From positions 1 to 30,469 of the IMG/VR virus record IMGVR_UViG_3300030012_004588: a DNA stretch of 30,469 nt; one strand, written 5' to 3'. This DNA is from a virus. Position numbers and translations under genes: made by a program. Below, one piece after another: positions 6,012-13,482 of this stretch; position 1 is the stretch's first letter, and the number at the start of each line of letters is the position of its first letter. Under the pieces are notes generated by a model. The model was not told the origin of the DNA. It ran no database searches and saw only the letters and a list, made by a program, of their open reading frames with translations.

Positions 6012-6691
6012 GTTTTATTCATCATAATTTTTTAGGTGATATTGATTTAACAAAAAAAGAAAAGAATGGCATCCGTCTCTATAATCTTCCTAATGGAGAT
6101 TGGGTGCCTTCTATTACGTCTGTTACTTCTTTCTATAATCGTCAGATCTTTGCTAAGTGGCGTGCCCGTATTGGCATTGAAGAAGCAAATAGAATTACCA
6201 AGAAAGCAACTTCCCGTGGTACAGACTTTCATGCTGCCACTGAACTGTACATGTTGAACAAAGACATCAACTGGGATGACTTTCGTCCTCTCACTAAGTT
6301 TATGTTTCATCATGCCAAACCATATCTTGATAAGATAAATAATGTACATGCTATTGAAAGAACTCTATATTCAGAGTATCTTGGATTAGCAGGAAGAGTA
6401 GACTGTATTGCTGAGTACGAAGGAGAACTTGCAGTCATAGACTTTAAAACATCTGAAAAAATCAAACCAGAGAAGTGGTTGGAAAACTACTTTGTTCAAG
6501 AGATGTTTTATGCCTCTGCCTACTATGAGATGACTGGCATTTCTGTCAAAAAACTGATCACTATCATGGTCACACCTGGTGGTGATGTTGAGGTATTTGA
6601 CAAAAGAGATAAAGGGGAGTATATTAAATTGCTAGTTCGATACATCAAGGAATTTGTACATCACAATACTGGGGCAAAGGATGAAGAATGA
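6008..6691 (+). CDS. PD-(D/E)XK exonuclease, RecB-like
   Basis: A 227-residue protein with the order of motifs found in RecB-like/phage exonucleases: RGTDFH at residues 70-75, GRVDCIAEY at 129-137 (metal ligand D132), VIDFKTS at 143-149 (D145 and K147) and QEMFYASAYYE at 164-174. These form the PD-(D/E)XK active site. Such enzymes degrade DNA ends and in phages serve recombination, DNA processing or host-genome recycling. It lies between phoH and the gp33-like gene and overlaps both. Length is typical for the cyanophage family. Confidence 0.88.
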   Translation: MSFIHHNFLGDIDLTKKEKNGIRLYNLPNGDWVPSITSVTSFYNRQIFAKWRARIGIEEANRITKKATSRGTDFHAATELYMLNKDINWDDFRPLTKFMFHHAKPYLDKINNVHAIERTLYSEYLGLAGRVDCIAEYEGELAVIDFKTSEKIKPEKWLENYFVQEMFYASAYYEMTGISVKKLITIMVTPGGDVEVFDKRDKGEYIKLLVRYIKEFVHHNTGAKDEE

Positions 6692-6938
6692 ACTAGAAAA
6701 AGTATTAGAAAGTAAATTCTTCTGCCCCTCACGATTTGCACAGGAGATTGAATCTCTTGTGTCAAAAAATGCAGACATGAGTTACATTGATGCTATCATT
6801 CACTTTTGTGAACAGAACAGTATCGAACTAGAATCAGTTCCTAAATTGATTTCTAAACCACTCAAAGAAAAGATTAAATACGAAGCAATGGAGTTGAACT
6901 TCTTAAAGAGAAGTTCCCGTGCGAAATTGCCTCTTTGA
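6681..6938 (+). CDS. 33: Late promoter transcription accessory protein, gp33-like
   Basis: An 85-residue protein (FAQEIESLVSKNADMSYIDA, then IIHFCEQNSIELESVPKLIS, KEKIKYEAMELNFLKR and terminal KLPL). T4 gp33 bridges RNA polymerase and the sliding clamp and co-activates late transcription; cyanophage versions share the helical FAxEIE...YIDAIxHFCE layout and a hydrophobic C-terminal clamp-binding tail. Start ATG 6681 overlaps the exonuclease by 11 bases; the longer frame from 6654 is less likely. Late boxes elsewhere in the window are its expected targets. Confidence 0.85.
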   Translation: MKNELEKVLESKFFCPSRFAQEIESLVSKNADMSYIDAIIHFCEQNSIELESVPKLISKPLKEKIKYEAMELNFLKRSSRAKLPL

Positions 6939-6973
6939 TTCCATTTTCGGTCAAAAAATTTTCTGGCCAAAAA
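6939..6973 (+). repeat. Post-stop intergenic element, copy A
   Basis: A 35-base AT-rich element begins at the first base after the gp33 stop: TTCCATTTTCGGTC, an A-run, then TTTTCTGGCC and AAAAA. GGTCA and TGGCC can pair around an A/T-rich loop. A closely similar 35-base element occupies the same post-stop position at 29601-29635. Function is unknown; it could be a promoter region or an mRNA 3' element. Confidence 0.6.
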
Positions 6974-6992
6974 TCCCTATATTAGATTTTTA

Positions 6993-7589
6993 ATGATGCC
7001 GTTTGATGCTTATAGAAGTTACTTGTCTCTGAAGAATCACTTCACAAAAGACAAGTATGATTACCACAAATACTGTGGCAAAAGTCGTGCGACTGTTCAG
7101 GCATTTTATAAACGTAAAGATCGATTCTGGTTTGAGAAACTCGCTAGGAACAAGAACGACAAAGAAGTCATTGAGTTTTTTGTATCTAACTTTATCACCT
7201 GTACTGATCCAAGTAAACTTTGGATAGGAGAAATGATACGTGAAGGTGAGGGTAGATACACCTCATGGAAAAAAAGAACTCAATCAATGACTTATACTTT
7301 TAAGGAAGAGATTGATAGTATATTTTCTGATAATAACTTTGAATCAATGTTCGCATTGGATGGGTCAAGACATCCACAAATTCTGAAAGAATACCTAAGA
7401 GGTAATATTTCACTTGAAACTCTAGTAATCTGTGATATGATACTGGGGTTTAGAACTAATTTCGACAAACACCTTGACGATCCTGTTTGGTTGTCCGTCA
7501 GTATGAAGATGAGAAAGTATTCCCCATTCCTAAATATTGATGTGTCACGATATAAAAAAATCCTTAAAGAATTAGTAATAGGGGTATGA
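6993..7589 (+). CDS. 59: Loader of replicative helicase, gp59-like
   Basis: A 198-residue protein with the length and pattern of T4 gp59: an N-terminal YRSYLSLKNHFTKDKYDYHK, RKDRFWFEKLARN (T4 has a similar RRDKYFFQKL), FFVSNFITCTDPSKLWIGEM and a C-terminal helical domain (DDPVWLSVSMKMRKYSPFLN). gp59 binds fork DNA and gp32 and loads the gp41 helicase at replication and recombination forks. The start is ATG 6993 or 6996. The gene lies between gp33 and gp32, consistent with a replication cluster, and ends four bases into the next gene. Confidence 0.87.
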   Translation: MMPFDAYRSYLSLKNHFTKDKYDYHKYCGKSRATVQAFYKRKDRFWFEKLARNKNDKEVIEFFVSNFITCTDPSKLWIGEMIREGEGRYTSWKKRTQSMTYTFKEEIDSIFSDNNFESMFALDGSRHPQILKEYLRGNISLETLVICDMILGFRTNFDKHLDDPVWLSVSMKMRKYSPFLNIDVSRYKKILKELVIGV

Positions 7590-7930
7590 GTTTTTTCAAT
7601 TCTGAAGTCGTCCGTGCAGAGATGGCAGAAATTAGTGAGTTACAAGAAGACGTTTATAAAAATGTCTTTAAGTTTCCCTCAATGAATAAAGAACAAAAAG
7701 TTCAACACGTTGAGATGTTGGAGAAACTTCTTGAAAAACAGAGGGTTCTCTACACTCGTCTGAGTTTATCCGACGACCCCGAAGCAAAACTTATGAAGGA
7801 TAAAATCATTGAATCTGCTACAATGATGGGTCTCCCACCGGGGACAGATATGAGTGTTATCTTCAATAACATGTCAAAAATGCTTGATGTGATGAAACAG
7901 CAGATTGACAAAACAGGTTTAGACCTGTAA
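7586..7930 (+). CDS. DUF1825-like conserved protein
   Basis: A 114-residue, helix-rich protein (FFNSEVVRAEMAEISELQED) with a conserved-looking KLLEKQRVLYTRLSLSDDPE centre, then MMGLPPGTDMSVIFNNMSKM and an amphipathic last helix. The layout resembles DUF1825, a family shared by cyanobacteria and their phages (recalled, not searched). Function is unknown. Its start overlaps the gp59 stop (ATGA), and gp32 follows after 51 bases with no obvious ribosome binding site, so co-transcription with gp59 and gp32 is likely. Confidence 0.82.
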   Translation: MSFFNSEVVRAEMAEISELQEDVYKNVFKFPSMNKEQKVQHVEMLEKLLEKQRVLYTRLSLSDDPEAKLMKDKIIESATMMGLPPGTDMSVIFNNMSKMLDVMKQQIDKTGLDL

Positions 7931-7981
7931 ACTATCAAGGCACAACACACAAGCCAAATCCAAACTAATCCGTAAAATCCT

Positions 7982-8917
7982 ATGTCTTTCGCAAATCTCA
8001 AGAAGCAATCTTCGCTTGGTTCCCTGACTCAGAAACTGGTCAAGGAAGTAGAGAAGATGAACAATACTGGTGGCGGTGGAGATGACCGTCTTTGGAAACC
8101 TGAAATGGATAAGACTGGCAACGGTTATGCAGTCATCCGTTTCCTGCCCGCACCTGAAGGAGAAGATCTCCCCTGGGCAAAGATGTATTCTCATGCCTTC
8201 CAAGGTCCTGGTGGTTGGTACATTGAGAACTCACTGACTACTCTGGGTCAGAAAGATCCTGTGTCTGAGCACAACCGTGAACTGTGGAACAGTGGTATTG
8301 ATTCTGATAAGGACACTGTTCGTAAGCAGAAACGCAAACTGTCTTACTATGCAAACATCTACGTTGTGAAGGATGCTGCCAATCCTCAGAACGAAGGTCA
8401 AGTCTTCCTGTACAAGTTCGGTAAGAAGATCTTTGATAAGATCATGGAAGCAATGCAACCTGAGTTTGAAGATGAAACACCCATTAATCCTTTTGACTTC
8501 TGGCAGGGTGCTAACTTCAAACTGAAACTGAAGAAGGTTGCAGGTTACTGGAACTACGACTCTTCAGAGTTTGACCGTCCTAGTCCTTTGCTGGATGATG
8601 ATGATGCTTTGGAGGCTCTGTGGAAGAAACAGTATTCCCTTGCTGCTTTGACTGCAGACGATCAGTTCAAGACCTACGAACAACTGCAGAACCGACTGAA
8701 GATGGTTCTGGGTCAACGTTCTGCTCCTCAACGTTATGATGAGGAGACTTTAAACGAGGACAACGATCGAGGTTCCTACACTCCTAACTTCCAATCACGT
8801 CGTCCTGAACCTGTATCCACTGCAGACTTTAATGCACCTGATATCACACCGAAGTCTACGACAAGTGAGGATGAAGATGATGCACTCTCTTACTTCCAGA
8901 AACTGGCAGAAGAGTGA
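7982..8917 (+). CDS. 32: Single-stranded DNA-binding protein gp32
   Basis: A 311-residue protein with the T4 gp32 plan: a basic N-terminal LAST-like motif for cooperativity (LKKQSS, residues 6-11), an OB core (NGYAVIRFLPAPEGEDLPW, later FDFWQGANFKLKLKKVAGYW) and an acidic C-terminal tail (SEDEDDALSYFQKLAEE) for partner binding. It coats ssDNA in replication, recombination and repair. In T4 the core holds a zinc ion through one His and three Cys. Here the matching region (YIENSLTTLGQKDPVSEHNR) has no cysteine, and the whole protein contains none, so zinc is probably absent. The stop directly abuts the stop of the convergent gp53. Confidence 0.95.
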   Translation: MSFANLKKQSSLGSLTQKLVKEVEKMNNTGGGGDDRLWKPEMDKTGNGYAVIRFLPAPEGEDLPWAKMYSHAFQGPGGWYIENSLTTLGQKDPVSEHNRELWNSGIDSDKDTVRKQKRKLSYYANIYVVKDAANPQNEGQVFLYKFGKKIFDKIMEAMQPEFEDETPINPFDFWQGANFKLKLKKVAGYWNYDSSEFDRPSPLLDDDDALEALWKKQYSLAALTADDQFKTYEQLQNRLKMVLGQRSAPQRYDEETLNEDNDRGSYTPNFQSRRPEPVSTADFNAPDITPKSTTSEDEDDALSYFQKLAEE

Positions 8918-9580
8918 TCATTCATAAAGTCTGATATTATCAGCAGTCTTAAGGGATTCAGTCTTATATTGACTGGATCCTTTTTTGTATCTCATTAAAT
9001 CTTCAAGATCATCAATGACAATACCTAGATATTCATTCTTCAGTAGATAAATGTTTCTTTTGTCATCGTTTAATTTATCTTCGTATTGATAGTTTGTAAC
9101 TGCCTTGACAGGTTTTTCTGTAACATAACCCTGACTATCAAAATCAAAATAATCAAAAGAATAATCTGATGTTACTGTGAGACCTGCTTTTACAAGCACA
9201 ACACCATCATCATTTTTAAATTCAGTTGTTTCATAATGATGCACTTCATTCATTTTTTCATAAGTGCCATACTTATCTAAAAGATAATTGTCAAAATCAT
9301 ATTGTCTTAGTGGCCATTCACTTTGAACATTCATGATGTTATTGCAAGTTAGTATCACCCAATCTAAATTTGAATCATCATAAACTTTAAATGCAACATT
9401 GTCTGGTCTATCATCTCCTTCTATTTGATATTTTGTAAAGAATGTGAGGTCTTCAAAGATGTCCTCCCTAAGAAATGCTCTCTTAAAGAAATTCTTTACA
9501 GTAATATAATCAGAAATGCTAGCATCAGGAAGTCTGCTAACGTATTCAAAATCTGGAACTTTGCTGAAGTAATTTGACAT
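8918..9580 (-). CDS. 53: Baseplate wedge protein gp53
   Basis: A 220-residue protein starting MSNYFSKVPDFEYVSRLPDA, with DYITVKNFFKRAFLREDIFE and DNVAFKVYDDSNLDWVILTCNN. The FxVYxxxxLDWVIL strand and the WPLRQYDFDNYLLDKYG segment are typical of the gp53 / LysM-like wedge family in T4-like phages. gp53 joins wedges around the hub during baseplate assembly. It is the last gene of a minus-strand group (gp4, unknown, gp48, gp53). It starts one base after the gp48 stop and ends base-to-base against gp32. Confidence 0.85.
   Translation of the reverse strand: MSNYFSKVPDFEYVSRLPDASISDYITVKNFFKRAFLREDIFEDLTFFTKYQIEGDDRPDNVAFKVYDDSNLDWVILTCNNIMNVQSEWPLRQYDFDNYLLDKYGTYEKMNEVHHYETTEFKNDDGVVLVKAGLTVTSDYSFDYFDFDSQGYVTEKPVKAVTNYQYEDKLNDDKRNIYLLKNEYLGIVIDDLEDLMRYKKGSSQYKTESLKTADNIRLYE
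8951..8986 (+). terminator. Intrinsic terminator of the gp32 operon, inside the 3' end of gp53
   Basis: Bases 8951-8963 pair with 8971-8983 (13 bp including two G-T wobbles) around a seven-base loop TTATATT, followed by TTTTTT (8981-8986). It lies 33 bases beyond the gp32 stop, within the antisense of the last gp53 codons. In the minus direction no T-run follows, so it works only for plus-strand transcripts. Confidence 0.85.
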
Positions 9581-9581
9581 T

Positions 9582-11090
9582 TTAGAAACCTATCTCTGCT
9601 GGTAATCCACTCTTTATTGATCTTCCCTCTTCATAATCATCATTGTAAACTGCTTCCAGTTCTTTAAATGTAAGAGACATTTTATAAGCGGTCATCACAC
9701 CATCATCATAAGTTGAGTATGTTCCATTAGGTGTGTAGTCAACACTTACGTTTGTTAAAGCGCACTCTTTCTTCTTTCCAATAAATGGATTTGACTGACT
9801 ACTACCACCTACTCTTTTTAAAAATTCTACTTGAAATGTGTGTGGTGATTTAAGAAATAATCTAGAATCATCTCTGATAGGTGCCATGCCTTGTTTAAAG
9901 AATCTAATAATTTTAATTACTTCTTCTGCTTCTTCTTGTTCTCTTGGAGCAAGAGTAAAATCAAAACTAAACTCTCTTAGTTGAGGTGAATTGAAGAGGA
10001 GTTCGATGTTTGGGTTTATGATAGCACCTGTTTCTCTTGTAAAAAGTCCTTGTCCATCTTGACCAACTGCTGCACCAATAAATGATTTAACTGCAAATTG
10101 TTTTGACGCTTCTTTAAATTCTCCTATGTCACCAGCAATTTTTTCTAAAGAATCTCCCAATCCCTTAAACCCTGACTGAACAAATCCAAATGCTGCTTGA
10201 CCTGCAACAATTCCGAGAGCATTCATTTTATTTTCACCCCAATCACAGGAGTTAGTGTCATTAATTCTGCTTGATACTGGTAATATTACACTACCAAGTA
10301 TATTTTCTGCCTCAATATTTCTTCTTCTACCGAAAGCAATACCATCAAGTCTCCTTGGACTATATTTTAACATATTGAATTTTATAATATCCTGATCATT
10401 AGCAATGTCTCTTGGATATTTAAAGGCACCATTAGTCGATTTAAAATTTGATCTTGTGTTTCTTATACTTTTAATAAGTTCATTTTCTTGACCAGGTGCT
10501 GCTTCAGGTGTTCCAATAACGGAAATGGTAATAGCTGGATCTCTATCAAATCCATTTCTTTTCTTTAGACTTTGCAATCCTTTTTGATCAGCTGCCGATA
10601 ATTGTCCATCTTGTTTAAAAGCATTTTTGACAGAATTGATTGCACCCTTACTGGCATTATTAATATTCCCAGATGCATTTTTTCTTTCTTCCTCGGTTGC
10701 TTTAACAGTATATTCCAATGATGTTCCACCATTTAAATTATTACCTACAGCAATAACATCACCAATTTTTGATGGAGTCCCAGTTCCATCTCCATAATCA
10801 TATAATGCTAATGCGTCTTGTCCTGTTCTCTCATCACCTACACGATATCTTCTTTTTGATAACCCAGTATTACTATCTACATATGTTTCATTAGGATTTG
10901 ATGGCACTTCATTTCTATCATCATATCTAACTATTTGCCTAGTGAATGCAGACGAACCATCATCATTCACACCACCGGTTTTTGTGACGATGGTTGACAT
11001 CGCGAATGACGTTTGAGATCCGTCAGGAGTTTTTCCAGGTATTCCTGGAACATAGACATTACTCTCTTTACTTTGTGATACTACTGCCAT
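9582..11090 (-). CDS. 48: Baseplate tail tube cap gp48
   Basis: A 502-residue protein. The C-terminal half carries the tail-tube-like fold pattern: INPNIELLFNSPQLREFSFD, FTLAPREQEEAEEVIKIIRF, FKQGMAPIRDDSRLFLKSPH and ECALTNVSVDYTPNGTYSTY, as in gp48 of cyanophages. gp48 sits on the hub and starts the tail tube together with gp54. The N-terminal 200 residues are variable and rich in Asn, Gly and Ser. The ATG at 11090 is preferred over the GTG codon just upstream (11093). A late-type box lies at 11110-11117. T4 gp48 is shorter (about 364 residues), so this one has an N-terminal extension or insertion. Confidence 0.82.
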   Translation of the reverse strand: MAVVSQSKESNVYVPGIPGKTPDGSQTSFAMSTIVTKTGGVNDDGSSAFTRQIVRYDDRNEVPSNPNETYVDSNTGLSKRRYRVGDERTGQDALALYDYGDGTGTPSKIGDVIAVGNNLNGGTSLEYTVKATEEERKNASGNINNASKGAINSVKNAFKQDGQLSAADQKGLQSLKKRNGFDRDPAITISVIGTPEAAPGQENELIKSIRNTRSNFKSTNGAFKYPRDIANDQDIIKFNMLKYSPRRLDGIAFGRRRNIEAENILGSVILPVSSRINDTNSCDWGENKMNALGIVAGQAAFGFVQSGFKGLGDSLEKIAGDIGEFKEASKQFAVKSFIGAAVGQDGQGLFTRETGAIINPNIELLFNSPQLREFSFDFTLAPREQEEAEEVIKIIRFFKQGMAPIRDDSRLFLKSPHTFQVEFLKRVGGSSQSNPFIGKKKECALTNVSVDYTPNGTYSTYDDGVMTAYKMSLTFKELEAVYNDDYEEGRSIKSGLPAEIGF

Positions 11091-11104
11091 CACACAGGGG
11101 ATTT

Positions 11105-11455
11105 TTATCTATTTATCACTATCTTTTCATAATCTAATGAAAGTAAGTCATCAAGTTCAGTTCTATTTAAAATATATACTTGAGTACCTAACTCTTCCCA
11201 AGTATACTGTCTGTACTTTCTAAGATGAAAATTTAAACCACGAAATCCCCAGGGAAATATCTCTGTTACCGCAACCAGTGGATGTTGATCATATTTAATG
11301 TTAGGAGTCTTTGCAAAATATCTAAAGGTGCATATATTTCCTTCTTCTGGAATAGGTGCGACTGTATCATTCAGTGCATACATTATCAATTCCATTCTAT
11401 CATCTAGATTTTTTTCAGATTGAATTTCTTGTCTTACAGGTTCGATACGGTTCAT
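11105..11455 (-). CDS. Conserved phage protein between gp4 and gp48
   Basis: A 116-residue protein with an N-terminal charged helix and a mixed domain: ICTFRYFAKTPNIKYDQHPL, VAVTEIFPWGFRGLNFHLRK and YRQYTWEELGTQVYILNRTE. The DQHPLV...PWGFRGLNFH segment is distinctive and I recall similar proteins in T4-like marine phages. No enzyme motif is evident. It overlaps gp4 by four bases (ATGA), and gp48 follows, so a role in late virion assembly is likely by context only. Confidence 0.8.
   Translation of the reverse strand: MNRIEPVRQEIQSEKNLDDRMELIMYALNDTVAPIPEEGNICTFRYFAKTPNIKYDQHPLVAVTEIFPWGFRGLNFHLRKYRQYTWEELGTQVYILNRTELDDLLSLDYEKIVINR
11110..11117 (-). promoter_or_regulatory. Candidate late promoter box for gp48
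   Basis: On the minus strand the bases read GATAAATA, a match to NATAAATA, 19 bases before the gp48 ATG. It lies inside the last codons of the upstream gene. Confidence 0.45.
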
Positions 11456-11895
11456 TTGATACCTAGTTCGTCTTCTGTGATAATCTTAAATTCAATACGT
11501 CTATCTTCACAGAATTCATTTGCTGCTTTCCACTTTGCCTGGTTTACAGCATAGGTTTTACACTCATATAGATATGATTTTGTTACTCTTGATCTTTTCT
11601 TTGGTGGTTGTGTTTGCTTTTTTGGTTTAACTTCTATCACATAGGTCTTTAGTTGACCCGTACTCTCTTTTACCTTTATAATAAAGTCGGGAAAATATCT
11701 ATGGACTCTGTGATCAACTGGTGAGATATAAGGAATAAAGAATTCTTCACTTCCCCACTCAAGAATGTTTTCATTCAAGTCACACCACCTACAAAATCTT
11801 CTCTCCCATGTGCTTCTACAGATAATATTGTTTGGATTGCCCTTGTATTTTTTAGGAAAAGAAGGTTTATATTTACTCTTATTACTTTCTGCCAT
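11452..11895 (-). CDS. 4: Head completion protein gp4
   Basis: A 147-residue protein matching the T4 gp4 (also called gp50/gp65) family: CRSTWERRFCRWCDLNENIL at residues 26-45, WGSEEFFIPYISPVDHRVHR, YFPDFIIKV (D70) and YVIEVKPKKQTQPP (E88, K90). The spacing WE...PD...ExK resembles a TnsA-like PD-(D/E)XK nuclease core. T4 gp4 completes DNA-filled heads before tail joining, possibly by processing the DNA end. It is the first gene of the minus-strand operon. A perfect TATAAATA late box lies 22 bases upstream. Confidence 0.9.
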   Translation of the reverse strand: MAESNKSKYKPSFPKKYKGNPNNIICRSTWERRFCRWCDLNENILEWGSEEFFIPYISPVDHRVHRYFPDFIIKVKESTGQLKTYVIEVKPKKQTQPPKKRSRVTKSYLYECKTYAVNQAKWKAANEFCEDRRIEFKIITEDELGIK

Positions 11896-11917
11896 ACATA
11901 ATATATACGGTAAAAAT

Positions 11918-11925
11918 TATTTATA
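11918..11925 (-). promoter_or_regulatory. T4 consensus late promoter (TATAAATA) for the gp4 operon
   Basis: The minus strand reads CTATAAATA at 11926-11918, an exact T4 late box, 22 bases before the gp4 ATG. The first bases of the box abut the ATG of the divergent gp54 gene (11927-11929), so promoter and start codon are packed together. Confidence 0.8.
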
Positions 11926-11926
11926 G

Positions 11927-12730
11927 ATGGAACGTATATCACCGAAAAAAGTAAGTGATTTAAAATCAAATTTGTTGAGACCATCTCTCTCAGCATATTT
12001 TCTTGTAGAAATTCCTTTTCCAAATGGAGAACTGGGAACGAAATTAAAAGAATTAGTGGGTGTTAGTCAAGAAAAATTAAATCTTCATTGTTCAGAAGCA
12101 TCTCTTCCTGGTTCATCTCTCGCAACTTATGAAGTTGATAATGATAGAACAGGTGTTACTGAAAGACATGCATATCGTAGAATTTTTGATGGTGCAATTG
12201 ATTTTACTTTTTATATTGATGCTGAAGAGTATCTACCTGTCAAATTTTTTGAGACATGGATGAGAAGTATTGTAAATGAAGATCCAGATTTCAATCCATT
12301 TTCTCAGGGGGTGCCTTCACCTGAACAAATTCCTCCTAATATAAAATCAAAGGTTTACAATTATAGAAATAAATATCCTAATTCTTACATGGCAGATCAA
12401 GGATTAAAGGTATTTAAATTTGAAAGAGATTATAGTAATGTTCTTGAATATGAATTTATTAGAGCATTTCCCAGTAGTTTAAATTCAATGCCAGTATCAT
12501 ATGATGGAAATGATTTATTGAAATGTACTGTTTCAATGTCTTACATAAGGTATGTTATGAACGGACCTTATGCAAACCCATTCAAGTACACTCCCGCTGC
12601 AGAGACTTTCTTTGAAAATAACAGGAGGAGTATTCTTAATGATAATTCTGGACTTAATTTTGGTTTTGATCCAGGAAGGTTTGGACAAGGTGGTAGAATC
12701 ATTCAAGATCCGAACCGAGGTTTAGCATAA
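11927..12730 (+). CDS. 54: Baseplate tail tube initiator gp54
   Basis: A 267-residue protein with a tail-tube-like pattern: LSAYFLVEIPFPNGELGTKL, LNLHCSEASLPGSSLATYEV, RIFDGAIDFTFYIDAEEYLP, VKFFETWMRSIVNEDP and LLKCTVSMSYIRYVMN. The 'CSEASLPGxSLATYE' segment and 'FFExWM' helix are typical for phage tail tube proteins, including gp54/gp19. gp54 starts polymerisation of the tail tube on the gp48 cap. It is divergent from gp4 with a 31-base gap. The TAA stop overlaps a late box. Confidence 0.85.
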   Translation: MERISPKKVSDLKSNLLRPSLSAYFLVEIPFPNGELGTKLKELVGVSQEKLNLHCSEASLPGSSLATYEVDNDRTGVTERHAYRRIFDGAIDFTFYIDAEEYLPVKFFETWMRSIVNEDPDFNPFSQGVPSPEQIPPNIKSKVYNYRNKYPNSYMADQGLKVFKFERDYSNVLEYEFIRAFPSSLNSMPVSYDGNDLLKCTVSMSYIRYVMNGPYANPFKYTPAAETFFENNRRSILNDNSGLNFGFDPGRFGQGGRIIQDPNRGLA

Positions 12731-12736
12731 TAAATA
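12729..12736 (+). promoter_or_regulatory. Candidate late promoter box for gp26-gp51 and tape measure genes
   Basis: AATAAATA overlaps the gp54 TAA stop (TAATAAATA) and lies 26 bases before the gp26 ATG. It would drive the hub/tape-measure block. Confidence 0.5.
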
Positions 12737-12762
12737 AAATCACTGAACTTCTATAGGACATT

Positions 12763-13482
12763 ATGCCTTTACCAAAGATTGCTACACCAACTTATGAACT
12801 TGAGTTGCCATCAACAGGAAAACAAATTAAGTTCAGACCTTTTCTTGTAAAAGAAGAAAAACTTCTTGTCCTTGCTCTTGAGAGTGAGGATACAAAACAG
12901 ATTACTAATGCAATCAAATCAGTAATTAAAAACTGTATCCTGACTAGAGGGATCAAAGTTGAAACTCTTCCTACTTTTGATATTGAATATTTGTTCTTGA
13001 ATATTCGTGGTAAATCTGTGGGAGAATCTGTAGAAGTAAATATTATTTGCCCTGATGATGGTGAGACATCTGTTGAAGTAGAGATTGATCTTGAATCTAT
13101 CAACGTCATCAAAGATGATAAGCACAGTAAGCAAATCAAACTTGATGAAAATATTTTAATGGAGATGAAGTATCCATCACTTGAACAATTTATCAAAAAC
13201 AATTTTGACTTTGATGAAAAAAATGCAATGGAGCAATCGTTTGAATTGATTGCAACTTGTGTTGATAAAATTTACTCTGAGGATGAAGTCTGGGCTGCTG
13301 CTGATTATACCAAAAAAGATTTGACTGAATTTTTGGAACAAATGAATTCGTCTCAGTTTAAAGAGATTGAAAGTTTCTTTGAAACAATGCCTAAACTTAA
13401 GCATACTTTGACAGTAACAAATCCAAAGACAAAGGTTGAAAGTGAAGTTGTGCTTGAGGGTCTTGCAAGTTTTTTCGCATAG
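12763..13482 (+). CDS. 26: Baseplate hub assembly protein gp26 (tail-assembly-chaperone-like)
   Basis: A 239-residue protein: MPLPKIATPTYELELPSTGK, QIKFRPFLVKEEKLLVLALE, then SVIKNCILTRGIKVETLPTF and DIEYLFLNIRGKSVGESVEV. This is the T4-like gp26 pattern (P-x-Y-E-L-x-L-P...I-x-x-R-P-F-x-V-K-E-E-K), a hub-assembly protein now often grouped with tape-measure chaperones. The last codons are AGT TTT TTC GCA TAG, which form a canonical slippery heptamer followed by a stem-loop. A -1 shift would extend gp26 into gp51 (see separate entry). No strong ribosome binding site is seen at the start. Confidence 0.87.
   Translation: MPLPKIATPTYELELPSTGKQIKFRPFLVKEEKLLVLALESEDTKQITNAIKSVIKNCILTRGIKVETLPTFDIEYLFLNIRGKSVGESVEVNIICPDDGETSVEVEIDLESINVIKDDKHSKQIKLDENILMEMKYPSLEQFIKNNFDFDEKNAMEQSFELIATCVDKIYSEDEVWAAADYTKKDLTEFLEQMNSSQFKEIESFFETMPKLKHTLTVTNPKTKVESEVVLEGLASFFA

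Noticed and set aside
12368-12375. AATAAATA inside gp54
   Set aside because: Matches the late box but lies mid-gene with no gene start nearby; shows the chance rate in AT-rich DNA.
12792-13202. 136-codon minus-strand open frame
   Set aside because: Antisense to gp26; Ser/Ile-rich shadow composition without supporting signals.
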